Assembly: GCA_029339195.1 (NCBI GenBank)
Contig: JAPTJF010000421.1
Span: 1 to 55,295 of the forward strand
Reading direction: 5' to 3'
From: Micractinium sp. NFX-FRZ
Lineage: Eukaryota > Chlorophyta > Trebouxiophyceae > Chlorellales > Chlorellaceae
Length of the DNA: 55,295 nucleotides
In this document: piece after piece, positions 20,707 through 31,539 of the stretch
Position numbering within the stretch: the stretch's first letter is position 1
Layout: each line of letters opens with the position of its first letter
Notes under the pieces: model-generated
What the model saw: the letters and a program-made list of their open reading frames with translations, nothing else
The model's database searches: none
What the model was told of the DNA's origin: nothing
Translations under genes and position numbers: made by a program

Positions 20707-23700
20707 ATGGGCGGCGCGGCAATGGCAGACCATCGCCAGCGACCGCATCCACCCAGGAACGTGCTGCTGGCACTCCTCGCCGCCTGCGCCGTGGCGGCGC
20801 TGCCGGTGCTGGTCTACCGCTCAGCCACCGTTGTCACGCAGAGCCAGAACCAGGTACGCATGGGGTGCTCTGCATGGGGTGCCAGCTGGTATGTACTGGC
20901 CTGGCTCTCACTTTGCGTGTGATGAGTACACGGACGGTCAGCGCGTCGGTGGGCAGCGCTGCGCTGCAACCCCCCCAGTCGTGCTCCTGCGGCGGTTGTC
21001 GGCGGGAACGGGGCAGGGCCCCTCTGTAGGCTGGAGGCCTGCTGCAGCGGCGCAGCACCCACAGCTGCAGGTTGTGGCGATTCCAAACAAATCACAGCCA
21101 CATGCATTCCCTCTTGCCCGCCTGGTGTGCTTCTTTGTTGCCAGCGCCGCTCCGAGCCCCCCGTCAGTTGCTGCTCCTGCCCGCATGTCTTGCCTGCCCG
21201 CACACGTCCACGCGCTGCCTGGTCACGTGTTCCGCGCACCCGTGCACCCTGCCTCGCCGTCTGTTCTCAGTGCACCAACCCCTGTGTCCCCGATGCTCCC
21301 TACCAGCACTCACCACACGTACATGCAGCTGTCACCCTCGCTCCTTGGTGCAGCGGTGCTGCCGTCAACTCCGCTTGCCTCCCCAAGGCACCTCCACCCA
21401 CATGCATGCTCTTGAAACACAGCATCACATGCTGGAGCAGCTCAGTAAACCATGCTGCACGCGCATGCACATCTAAGCACGTGACCTGTGCACTGCAGGT
21501 GCTGCAGGGCTTCAGACGCGCTACATGCGCACACAGCCTGCCAACATTCTCATGCTGTTGATACACACACATACCCACACACAAGCGGCCCCCCCTGCAG
21601 GTGCTGGCGGAACTCAAGCAGGCGCTGCTGGATGCGCAGTCCGACAGGGACGGCGCTCGCAAGGAGCTGGAGGGTGTGAGGCAGGCTCTGGAGGCGGCCG
21701 AGGCGGGGCTGGCCAAGCGGGCGAAAGAGGTGCTGGACTGGACTGACGAAATCAAGTTTGACCTGGTGGGTGGGGGCTTGCTTTGAGTGGGTGCGCAAGT
21801 TTGACCATTGGTGGGTGCTGGGCTGGAGGGTCTGAGCCGGGCTCTGGAGGCGGCGGGGGCGGGGCTGGCATGGTGGGCTGTAAGTAGGAGGTGCTGGACT
21901 GGAGGGACGAAGTCAAGTTTCCTGCAGCATCACCTGGTGGGTGCTAGGATTAACGGATTAAGGGGGCCAGAGTGGAGAGGCTCGGCGCACCCCCTTGCAC
22001 CGCTGGCCCACGCCGTGCTGGAGGGCGCCTGTTGCCTGCCCTCCCGCCCACCTGCCAGCCGTGCACACCAATTTCCCGCGCCTCTCGCTGCTGCGCACCG
22101 CGCCTGCAGGACAAGCACCGCCGCCAGTTCTCTCCTGCCGACAAAATCTCAGAGCAGCCGGCCTCCGCCATCGGTGCGCACCGTGCCCCTGCTGTTACTC
22201 CCCTTCATGTCACCTGCGCTGGCGGTGCATGCGCTGGCGCTGCCTGCACTGCCGCCGCCCAGCGTCCACCTGCTCAGTGCCTGGGCACCTGGCTTGGCCT
22301 GCTTTCGGCAGCAGTGACGAGCCGCCGCCTGGTGCACAGCACTTGCATGTGCGCGTGCCTCGCGTGTCGGCACCCACCGCGCGTGCTGCTCTGATGCCGC
22401 GCTGCGTGCTGTCCGCTGCCCCGCCGTCGGCCCGCTGCAGTGCGCATCGACAGCAAGGGGCAGTACGTGGCCAGCCCCAGCCTGGTGAAGCTGCCCAATG
22501 GCCGGCTGCTGGCGGCGTTAGAGCGGTGCGTGCGGTGTGCGCCGGAGGGCGGGGCTTGGGGACGTGCATGGGCGGCAGGCACGAGGGCGGGGGTTGGTCA
22601 GAACATCATTTGCTGGCGTGCGCCCGGGCGCCTCGTCTTGCTGCGCCTTCCGCGTCAGCCGCACCGCGCTGCGCCTGCATCCTGTGCCGCGTAGGGGCGC
22701 CCACGTGCCCCTCGTGCTCCTCTGGAATGCAGCTCCGTGACGTGGGGCCAGACCAAGGAGACCACGATGAAGCTGATCTACTCGTCTGACGACGGCGGCA
22801 GCTCCTGGCAGCGCGCCGCAGTGGTGGGGCCCATGAACTGGCCGCAGGTGGGGGACTTGAGCTAGCTGTAGGGCGGGCAGGCGGGCGGGCGGGGCAGCGT
22901 AGCATCGTGGGCGGGGCGGGCAGGAGCCGTGCTCAACCTGATGCTGCCCTCCCGTATCATCACAGCAGAAAAAATATGACCCTTTCGGTAGCAGCTGGTG
23001 GCAACCCCACATGCCACCAGACTCCCACCCTCGCCTCCTACCACCCCTCTCGCCCCCACCCGCCCTGCCCTGCCCCCTCCCCTCCCTGTTCCCTGTCTCC
23101 TGCCCGCTCACCCTTTTCCTGTACAAGCCTGACCACCTCGCCGGCTCCTCCCTTCACTCTCCCTCTCCCCTGCTGATGCCAGCGGCTCCTGACACGCTCT
23201 GCCACCCACCCACCCGTTGCCCCTCCGTGTTCCCCCCCTGCCCACAACAACAGATCTTTTCGTGCGCCAGCGGCGTCTACCTCATCGGCACGGAGCGCCA
23301 CTTCAGCAAGGACAACAACCTGGTCATCTCCAAGATGCTGGACGAAGCAGGTGTGTGGCTCACAGGTGCATTGCTGGTGTGTGACTTGCAGTTATGTTTC
23401 AGGTGTGACTTCCAGGAGCATTGCATGTGCGTGACTTACGGGTGTGCTGCAGGCGTGTAGCTTACAGGTGCTATAGTCGGAGGGGTTGAGAAGGGCTCAG
23501 CCAGGACATTGTCGTGGTCGTCTCCACCCTGCCACCCCTGCCCCCGCTGCAGGCGCCAGCGGCCAGCTGCCAATGGGGCTCCCATCCCCCCTTCTGTCTT
23601 GCATTCTTTGCAGGAGCCAGCTGGTCTGCGCGGCAGCGGTTAGGATGGCAGCCATGCACGGGTGTCCTTCCCCTTGGGGCTCACCTCCTCCCTCTCTCTG

Positions 23701-26700
23701 CTTCTTACGCAGGCACCAGCTGGTCTGTGCCCACGCGGCTGACCAAGGGGCTCAGCGTGGTGTCTGCAAACACGGGGGTGGATGTGTCCTATGGGCGGGT
23801 GACCAAGGCTTTCGAGGTCATCCCCTCCATGGCGGTGCCCCTCGTCACCACCAGGCTCACGCAGGTCAGGGGCCTGCTCGCCTGCATGCTAACGACTGCA
23901 AACCACATGCTTATGTCTGCAAACCACATGCTTAAAGACGTTACGTCTGCAAACCACATGCTTACGGACGTCGTAACAATCATGGGTACACAAGATGTCG
24001 TTGTCAGGGAGGTTGGAGCAGGCGGGCAGGCTGCACGGGGTGGCGGGGTGGCTGGCTGGGGCACGGGTCCTGCGGCCGAGCACGCAAGGCACGGCGTGTT
24101 GGGCTGGCGGGTTGAATGAATGGTAGGGTGCGGCACGCTGTGCACTGCCAACGCTCTGCCCACCTTCAAGCATGTCAACTCTCACCCACCCCTGCCCGGC
24201 ACGCGCTGACACACCTTTTTGCTGTCATGCCCTGCCCTGCCCCAGAACACGCGCCCTGCACAGCGCCCTGCCCTGCCCCAACCGTACTCTCCAACCCTGT
24301 TGCTTGATGCGCGCGTGGCGGTTGGAGGTCGGCATATGGGGGCGCCGCCTTGCTCCCCAACCCCTCCCTGCCCACCACATCACAGTTGCCCCCTCCCCCC
24401 CCTCTTCTTGCCCCCCTCTCCCTGCAGGAGCTGAAGGTGGAGGTGAAGGGCGGCGTAGGGGGCGACACGTGGGAGCACTCCCCCTTTCTGGAGCTGCACG
24501 TCGCAGACACCCGGGGCTTTGTGCAGTACACGCTGGTCAAGGTGGGCCGCCGCGGTGGGGGGCGCTTCTTTGTGCAGGGCAGGGCTGCGCACGCATTGCG
24601 CAGCTGTTGCGCATGCTGCAGGTTGCCGGTAGGATGCTCAACACATGTCTGTGCCGAAAAAACATGTTCAGGAGTTTCATTTCGAGCCACGCCGCTTGTG
24701 TCATTTGCGCCCGACCTGTTCCTGCCTGGCAGGTGCCCGTCGGCGACAAGGCGCTCTTCTTCCGCATCGACGAGATCTCCCACGAGCAGAAAAGCATCAG
24801 GTGGGTCCATCAGGGCATTGCAGGCTGGGTGTGGGTGTGGGCGGTTTCCGCTGCGGTGTCCCAGTGTGTGGGGTGTGCGGCGGGCGGCGGCCTGTAGTAG
24901 CTGGCGGTTTGCAGTGTCCCACATCGCTTGCTGGCTGGGCTGGCTCCGGCTGGCTGTACTGAGCCTGTGTGGAGAATTTCACACTAGCATCATGTGGGGC
25001 TCGCTTGGTGATGGTGTGCGAACAGCAGGGGGTCACCAGAGGGGTGTGTCCCAAGTGTTAGGTGTAGGACGAGTTGCGTGGGCGCCTGTGGCGCGCGCGG
25101 CGGCGGCCAGACCGCCGGCTTGTCACCATGAATGCACCCCCCTTCTGTCTTCAACCACACAGGGCCCGCCTGGAGCGGTTCAACCTGTTCTGGCAAAAGG
25201 AGGGGCTGGTGCTGCCTGCCAACAGCACGCTGTCGTCGGCATCAGGTGGGGGGGTCGCCTGCTTGGCCCCTCCGGCCTCCCACTTGCCATGCTGCGCAGC
25301 CACCTGCCTGCTTTGCTCTTCCCGAATCTAAGAGCTGCCTACTGCTGCTGCCGGCCGGCGCTGGTGTCTGGAGCCTCCCGCCACTCGCCTCGGTGCTGTG
25401 CTGAGCCAGCCCTGTCCCTTGTGCCTGTTTGGCTTGAATCGACGCCCATTGCACCGCCCCTCTCGGCCCTGCAGGCGCCCAGATCTATGGCGGTGTTGAC
25501 TGGGTGGCTATGGCCATGAGCGCTGATGAGACGGCAGGTGAAGCTGCTCTGCTGGTGCTCGCTGGCGTGCTGCTGGTGTGCCGCTCTGCGCTGCCCCGCC
25601 CGCAGCACCAGCACCAGCATTTGCTGCTGCTGCTGCTGCTGCTGCTGTGGGGAGTCATACTGCAACCCCCTCCTAGACCTGCCCTGTGCAATGCCTTCAT
25701 CGCTCCGCCTTGCCCCTGTTACTCCTCCCCTCATGCCCCATCCTCCCGCCTCCCCTCCCTGCCCCTGCCCACAGACCTGCGCGACCCGCAGGCCTGGGTG
25801 GTGTCCGAGGGAGTCGGCAACCCTGCTAGCATGTACAGCAACGAGATGCGGCAGCTGTTTGATGCAGCCTTCAGGGGCGACGCCGATGTGAGTGGTTGCC
25901 GCTGCTGCTGCTGCTGCTGGCACAGCGGTGGGGGCAGCAGATCTGTTTGTGTTCGGGCACGTGTGGAAGGACGTGTTATAGGACCACTGCCATCAGGTGC
26001 AGCCGCGGGAGGAGATGCTGCCCTTTGTGCAGCGTGTTCTTTCTTGTGTGTAGTAACGTGTGTGTTGTGAAGCTGTGGTGAGGAGCACGGAGAGGGGGGC
26101 TGCACATCCCCGAGAATCTGGGCCTGTTTTGATGCTGGCCCTCCGGGCCCCCTGATCCACCATGCTGTGCCTGCCTTGGTCACTGCCCCGCCTGCAGGTG
26201 CGCAAGTCGATCATTGGGTTTGATGTGCCGGGGCTGGACACCGCCAGGTGGGTGCGGGATGGGGGCGCGGGCACCAAGCAGCGTCCTGCAATTTGTTGGC
26301 CACCAGTTGAAGGCTTTCGTGGTTAGGTTTCATTGTTTGGTTTTGTGCGCCGGGGATGCAAGTTAGTTGTCAGGTGCGGTGGTCCGTGGCGGGCCGGAGG
26401 CACAGCGGGCGCTGGCTGGCTGGCTGGCTGGCTTGGGGTCCGTATCTTCAGACTGGGAGCGGCGGGCTGGCAACAAAGCAGCAGCATGGCTGTGGGTGCA
26501 GCAGCCCTACGTTGGGGCAACAGTTTTTTTTGGGACGGCCTGGGCGCGGCAGCTACCCTCTTTCTTGTCGTGAAGGGTCTCTGCCGCCCAGCCGCAGCGC
26601 TTGCCGTATTGGCTAGGCTGCTGACAGGGCCAAATACGCTGCCATTGTCAGCGAGGGCTTCTCTGGGGGCGAGCGGGCAGTGCCAGCTTGGGCAGTGCCT

Positions 26701-29700
26701 GGCGCCCACACCTGGGGTCTCCGCCCTGTCCCCGCACCCCGGCACACTGTTCTCTTCTGCCCACCCCCGGTTGCTGCAGCGCCTGGGAGGCGGGCTTTGG
26801 CAGCCTGTACTGGATGGAGGGGGTGGCCACGCGGCAGATGGATCGGCGCGGAGGTGCGCCGTGCTGTGCATGCACAGCGTGCCCTGGTTGGCAGCGCTTG
26901 CAACGCATGCTCTGGTTCGGCAGCGGAATGGGGTGGGGAATGCAGGGATGAATGATCGGGGAATGGGCCCACGTTAGCGGGGGCCTTTGCCCAATGCAAG
27001 GCACAAGTGGGCATGAGGGTTGGTTCACGCCTGCCCGGTGGCTAAGGCTGGCCTTCCGCAGCCCAGCCCCGCTCCTGGCCTCCCCCCCCCCCCCTGGTGT
27101 GCTACCTCTCAACCTTCACACCCGCCCACCTGCCCACCCCTTGCAGCCAACGGCAAGCTGCTGAGCATCATGCGGGTGAACAACGACATGGTGTGTGACT
27201 TGGCAGCCCTGGTGGAGTATGATGACGCCACGCTGCGCCCCGCTGGCGCCGGCATCGGCGCCGCTGGCGCCGCCGCCGCCACCGGCAACGCGAGCGCCGC
27301 CGCGGGTGCAGCACCGCAGGGCCAGCTGGCGGCACGCTTCCTGCGGTACACTTTCATACCGGGGCTGGGTGTGGGCCACCCAGCCATCCTGTATGACGAG
27401 GTAGGGAGGAGACTGACAGGCAGGGTGAGGGGTTGATGCTCTGGGCAGGCAGGCATAGAGCGTAGAGGCAGTGCTCACAGGCGGCGTGTGCTCGAGTGGC
27501 GGTGAAAGCAGGGTGCTTGGGCGGCGCTTCCAGGCGGGGTGCTTCCCCTGTGCGCCACCCACTGCATGCCTGCTTCCTTTGTCACACCAACGTGCCAGTG
27601 CACTGTGTACTGCTGTATCGCGGCAGCCTTTGCCGTGCATTGGATGGTCAACTCTTGCACCTGCAACTCTCGCACCTGCCTGTGCTTACCGCTGCACCGC
27701 ACTTTGTACTGCTGTACCGCAGGAGTCTGACCTGTACTGGATGGTCACCAACTTCAACCGTGACTCCAACCGCAACTGGAAGCAGCCCGCAAAGAGCAGC
27801 GGCATCAACCCAGCCCTGCACATCACAATGTTCAGGTGGGGGGTGGGTGGAGGGGCAGCCCAGTCAGCAGCTGGCGTGTTGCAGGCCAGCAGCGACAGAG
27901 AGGTGTCCCACCCCGCCCTGCGCATACCGCTGTCTCGGTGCCTGCGGCGTGGGTTGCGGCGGGGGAGGCGGGGCGGCACTGGCGTGGCAACCAGGGTGGC
28001 TAGGGGTGTGCTGGGCGCGCTGCCCACGCGTGGACGCCCAAAGCTGCCGGCCCAGCGGCACCGTCCGCACCGTCGCTGGGCGGGCGCTACACGCACTCTG
28101 TGTGAAGCTCCTGCAATGCAGCCCCGCTCTACACTTGCTTCTTGACCCCGCTGCTCTGCGCCACGCTTCCCGACTGCTTTTTTTTCCCGCCTGGGCGCAG
28201 CAAGTGTGAGGTGGACCGCTCCACCCTGGCGCTGTACTACAGCAGGTGCGGCGGTACCGCCCACCCCGTCCTCTGTCTGCAGCTGTACCTCAACCTGCCA
28301 CTGCTTAGTTGGCGCTGCTGCCAGCCAACAGCTCGATGCTGCCCCGCAAGCTGCGCATCTGGCGGGCCGGCTTGATCCTGTGCATCTCTCCTGCGCTACG
28401 GTGCTGCCGCTGCCGCCCGCTGCACCGGCCTCCGTACGGGGATCCTATAGCACCGAGCTCCTCTCCCCGGTGCACTCCCTGCTCCTGCTTGTTCCCTGCC
28501 TCCGCGGTGCAGTGCCTCCTGCTCATTACATTGAATGCATGAATGCACACCAACCGTGCCCAGTATGTGCTCACATGCACCAGGCGTGTCCTCCTTGCTG
28601 CACTCATATGCGCTATCCACCACCCCCTGGGGAGCAGCACGGGGAGCTGCTGGCAGGCAGGCAGGCATGGCGGACCAGCACCTTGGGTACACCAACCTGG
28701 CACTCCTCTCTGACCCCCTCCTCCCAACAGCGCCCTGCCTGCCCTCCACATCCACCGCAACGGGTGCACCGCGCTGCCCCTCATGCCATCATGACATGTA
28801 TGATAACATGTATTGCCCTCCATGGCCCTGCACCTCCCCTGCAGCAACCTGGTGAGCTGGATGCTGGCCGGCATGGTGGACTACACCCTCAACCTGGGGC
28901 GGCACTTTGCCTACCCACACATGGTCGTGGACGGTGAGCCCCGCTGAGCCTGCTGTGCTGCGCTGCGCTGCGCTGGGAGGGGCTGGGGTGGGGCTGAGAG
29001 GGCGAGCTGCCTCGGCTGGGAGCGGCGCAGCTGGGCATCCGGGCATCCCGTGCTGGGACGGGGCCTCTGGGCGACACTGCGCCTCCCCTCAGATGGCTGT
29101 CAATCGTGTGCAGCGCCTGCATGCTCAGCCCGCTGCTGAGCCTGCGCCTGCTGCGCATGCTGCGCCTGCTGAGCCTGCGCCTGCTGAGCCTGCGCCTGCT
29201 GAGCCTGTGCCTGCTGAGCCTGTGCCTGCTGAGCCTGTGCTGCTGAGCCTGCCTGCTTCACTCGCCCCGCTGCGCCCCTCCCACGGGCTTGGGTGGGGGC
29301 TGCGCGCCAGCCTCCGCGTGCTTGCCGTGCAGGGCGGGCACTTTGCTGCCTGTAAGCACTTGATGGTTGGGGCGCACACCCACCCAGGGCACACCCCCGC
29401 CTGCCTTGTTCCGCCGGCAGGCCCGGAATTGCTGTCCTGCTGGTTCCGGGGCTTGCCCCCTGTTACCCACAGCCTGCCTCGCCATCGCCCGCTGAGCCTT
29501 TCTAACCGTGTTGTTCTGCTCCCCGCCCTCCTGCCTGCCTGCCTGCAGGCAAGGACCTGCTGGTCGTGTCCCGCGCCGCGTTTGCGCCCTGGGCGCGCAA
29601 CGCCGACGCCCCGCTCAACGATTACTACAACAACCACAACTCCAACACCGTGGCCTTCCACAGGCAAGAGCGGCACACGCCGACGGCTGGCCGCCACGGC

Positions 29701-30857
29701 GGGCTGTGGCCCCTCTGTTTTGCTTTGCTGGGAAAGGGAGTGTTGGGTGGGGGAGCGGGCAGGCGTTGAGTGCCGCCCAGCAGTCGCCACAACAAAGCAC
29801 AACTCAATCGTGGCCTTGCATGGGTTGCCCTTTGATGAGGGGGCTCAGCGCCCTGAATCACGATGCACCGGGTGGCATGGCGTCATCATGGGTTGCTGCC
29901 TGCCGGCCAGTCACGCCGCAGCCCTTCAGCAGGGCCGGCGCATTTTGCGTGACCAGAGCCAGCAGCGAGCATGCGCACTCACGTCTGCTGTCACCGAGCT
30001 GGCCTCCTCGCGCCTCTTCCCCGCCCGCAGGGTCAAGAATTTCCGGCACTACGCCAACATCGAGTGGGCGACGTTCCAGGTGAGGACAAAAGGCAAAGCC
30101 TGCGGGATTTGATGAGCCCATTGAGAGTGACGACCGGCACAGGGGGCATGTCGGATGGGCAGCGTCCGGGGGGCTGAGCTGTCGTGTCCTCACATGCACG
30201 CCCTCACCTGCGGGGCAAGCACAGTGCAGCAAGCACCTGCGGCGCACAGCCGTGCGGGCTTGAGGGTGACCCCACGCCCACCCGCCCTGGATCCTCAGCT
30301 GTCGACTGCACTCAATAAAAGATTCAAACCTGAGGGGCGAGCGCAGCAAGCACCCGCTGTGCACAGGCGTGCAGGAGGACGAGGAGGGTGACCGAGAGTG
30401 GCATGTGTGCATCTTTGGGCACCCTTGACCCTTGGTTCCAACTGCCCACTCCAAACCCCAACGCCTGCAGGGAGAGTACAGCCAGCACCCACGGCGCACA
30501 GCCATGAAGGATGAGGTGGAGCAAACCGACACGTGGTTTGCCCGTGAGGTTGCCAAGCGGCAGCAGGCGGCGGACGCCGCCGCCGATGCCGACGCGGCCG
30601 CAGCCAAGGGGGCCCAGGGCCAGCAGCAGGGGCAGCAGCAGGGGCATCAGGGTGGTAAGCAGCAGACGGCGGCGGCGGCAGGCCAGGCCAAGCCGGCGGC
30701 AGTGGCCAAGCAAGCGGCGCAGCAGCAGCAGCAGCAGGAGGCGGCGGCGGTAAAGGCACAGCAGCAGCCGGCGCAGCCGCAGGGGGGCGGTGGGACGGCG
30801 AAGAAGGAGGCTATAGTGGTGGAGGAAGAGGAGGGGTATGAGGATGAACCCTACTGA
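20707..30857 (+). CDS. Type II membrane protein with coiled coil and sialidase-like (BNR) region
   Basis: Twenty-one exons keep phase and give 813 aa: 20707-20853, 21601-21765, 22110-22173, 22441-22525, 22733-22847, 23254-23350, 23713-23864, 24428-24541, 24733-24800, 25163-25245, 25475-25537, 25775-25887, 26198-26247, 26780-26853, 27147-27400, 27723-27835, 28201-28245, 28845-28933, 29549-29663, 30031-30079, 30471-30857. A short basic N-terminus and one hydrophobic helix (about 18-37) predict a Golgi/secretory type II anchor. Residues 50-104 form a coiled coil. The rest resembles sialidase-fold proteins: an Asp-box SDDGGSSW (172-179) and a second weaker one ending GTSW, plus many aromatic-rich strands. 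I see no clear catalytic Arg triad or RIP motif, so sialidase activity is not shown. The tail is Ala/Gln-rich and ends acidic. Intron 19 begins with GC. Confidence 0.82.
21821..21946 (+). repeat. Decayed copy of BNR gene exon 2
   Basis: About 125 bp of intron repeats the second half of exon 2 and its donor (21671-21775): LEGVRQALEAAEAGL in the exon, LEGLSRALEAAGAGL in the copy. Indels break the frame later. Confidence 0.85.
23546..23640 (+). repeat. Two copies of the BNR gene exon 7 acceptor
   Basis: The acceptor and start of exon 7 (GCAG then GCACCAGCTGGTCTG, from 23709) recur at 23601-23640 and, weaker, at 23546-23571. Both keep CAG, so they are candidate decoy acceptors. Confidence 0.75.
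23892..23966 (+). repeat. Tandem repeat CTGCAAACCACATGCTTA, three copies
   Basis: Three copies lie near 23896, 23917 and 23946 in BNR intron 7. They are not exon-derived as far as I can see. Confidence 0.85.
29785..29822 (+). repeat. Decayed copy of the BNR gene exon 19 donor end
   Basis: It repeats codons from the end of exon 19 (29625-29663, NHNSNTVAFH) as a degenerate copy, 160 bp inside the intron that begins with GC. The copied donor is lost. Confidence 0.7.
30223..30394 (+). repeat. Two copies of the BNR gene exon 21 start
   Basis: The exon 21 start (AGCCAGCACCCACGGCGCACAG, from 30479) recurs at 30223-30271 and 30341-30394 in the intron before it; the two copies share further sequence (GAGGGTGACC). 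Confidence 0.75.
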
Positions 30858-31258
30858 GAAAGCCACAACTGCCTGAGCCTTGCTGCTGTGCTGAGGGCTG
30901 ATTGAGCAACTCAGCGGCAGTCATTTATTTTGGGAGGAAGGAGTGTGCTGCCGGGGCCTGGAGGCTGGCCGCCCCGCGCGAGAGCCTGCCAGGCACGCAG
31001 GCGGGCGGCACACCGGCGTGGCTTGCCTCTGATGCTCAAGCCAGCTCCAAATCGATCCTTCCGCTCACTCGCTTTACATCCCTTGTTCCCCACCCCCCAT
31101 TCCACCCAATAATCTGAAACAGCACTGCACCCTTTCACCGCCACCAATTTATTTCGTCTCGTGCCGCCCACCGCTGCTGCACCATGCCTGACCGCTGTCG
31201 GCCGGGGCCTGCAGGGCGCGTGCTGCCAGGCAGAGTGTTGCCAGGCTGCAATGAGCCC

Positions 31259-31263
31259 TGTAA
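31259..31263 (+). terminator. Possible poly(A) signal TGTAA of the BNR gene
   Basis: TGTAA, 402 nt after the BNR stop codon. Confidence 0.45.
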
Positions 31264-31284
31264 CTGTCAGTCGGGCTGCTTTGC

Positions 31285-31289
31285 TTACA
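31285..31289 (-). terminator. Possible poly(A) signal TGTAA of the GATA gene
   Basis: Minus-strand TGTAA, 251 nt after the GATA stop codon; faces the plus-strand signal at 31259. Confidence 0.45.
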
Positions 31290-31539
31290 ATGCTACAGGT
31301 GGGACGGAGCTATTGAGAGCACGAGGTTGCGTAGATAGCACGCAGTTGCTAGCACCGCTGCGGCACCTGGCAGATGCGGCTGCAGTGGCCTGGAGAGGTG
31401 AGTGCCATTGGGGGGGGGGGGGGGGGGGTGCACAAAGCTTGAACCCGCAACGAAATCGGGAGGCATGGCAGCAATGCAGCGCAAAGCAACACACGGCGTT
31501 CCGATGGGTACTGAAGCTTGGAAGCCAGGCGGAAGCCAG

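Larger units (their letters stand above)
30858..31539. other. Shared 3' region of two convergent genes
   Basis: It holds the 3' UTRs of the BNR gene (plus) and GATA gene (minus), with TGTAA on both strands within 31 bp and a run of about 18 G at 31410-31428. No gene was recognised. Confidence 0.5.

Noticed and set aside
21488..21561. Possible extra exon after the acceptor-like GCAG at about 21499
   Set aside because: The exon at 21601 already joins exon 1 in phase, and this stretch reaches a stop without a donor.
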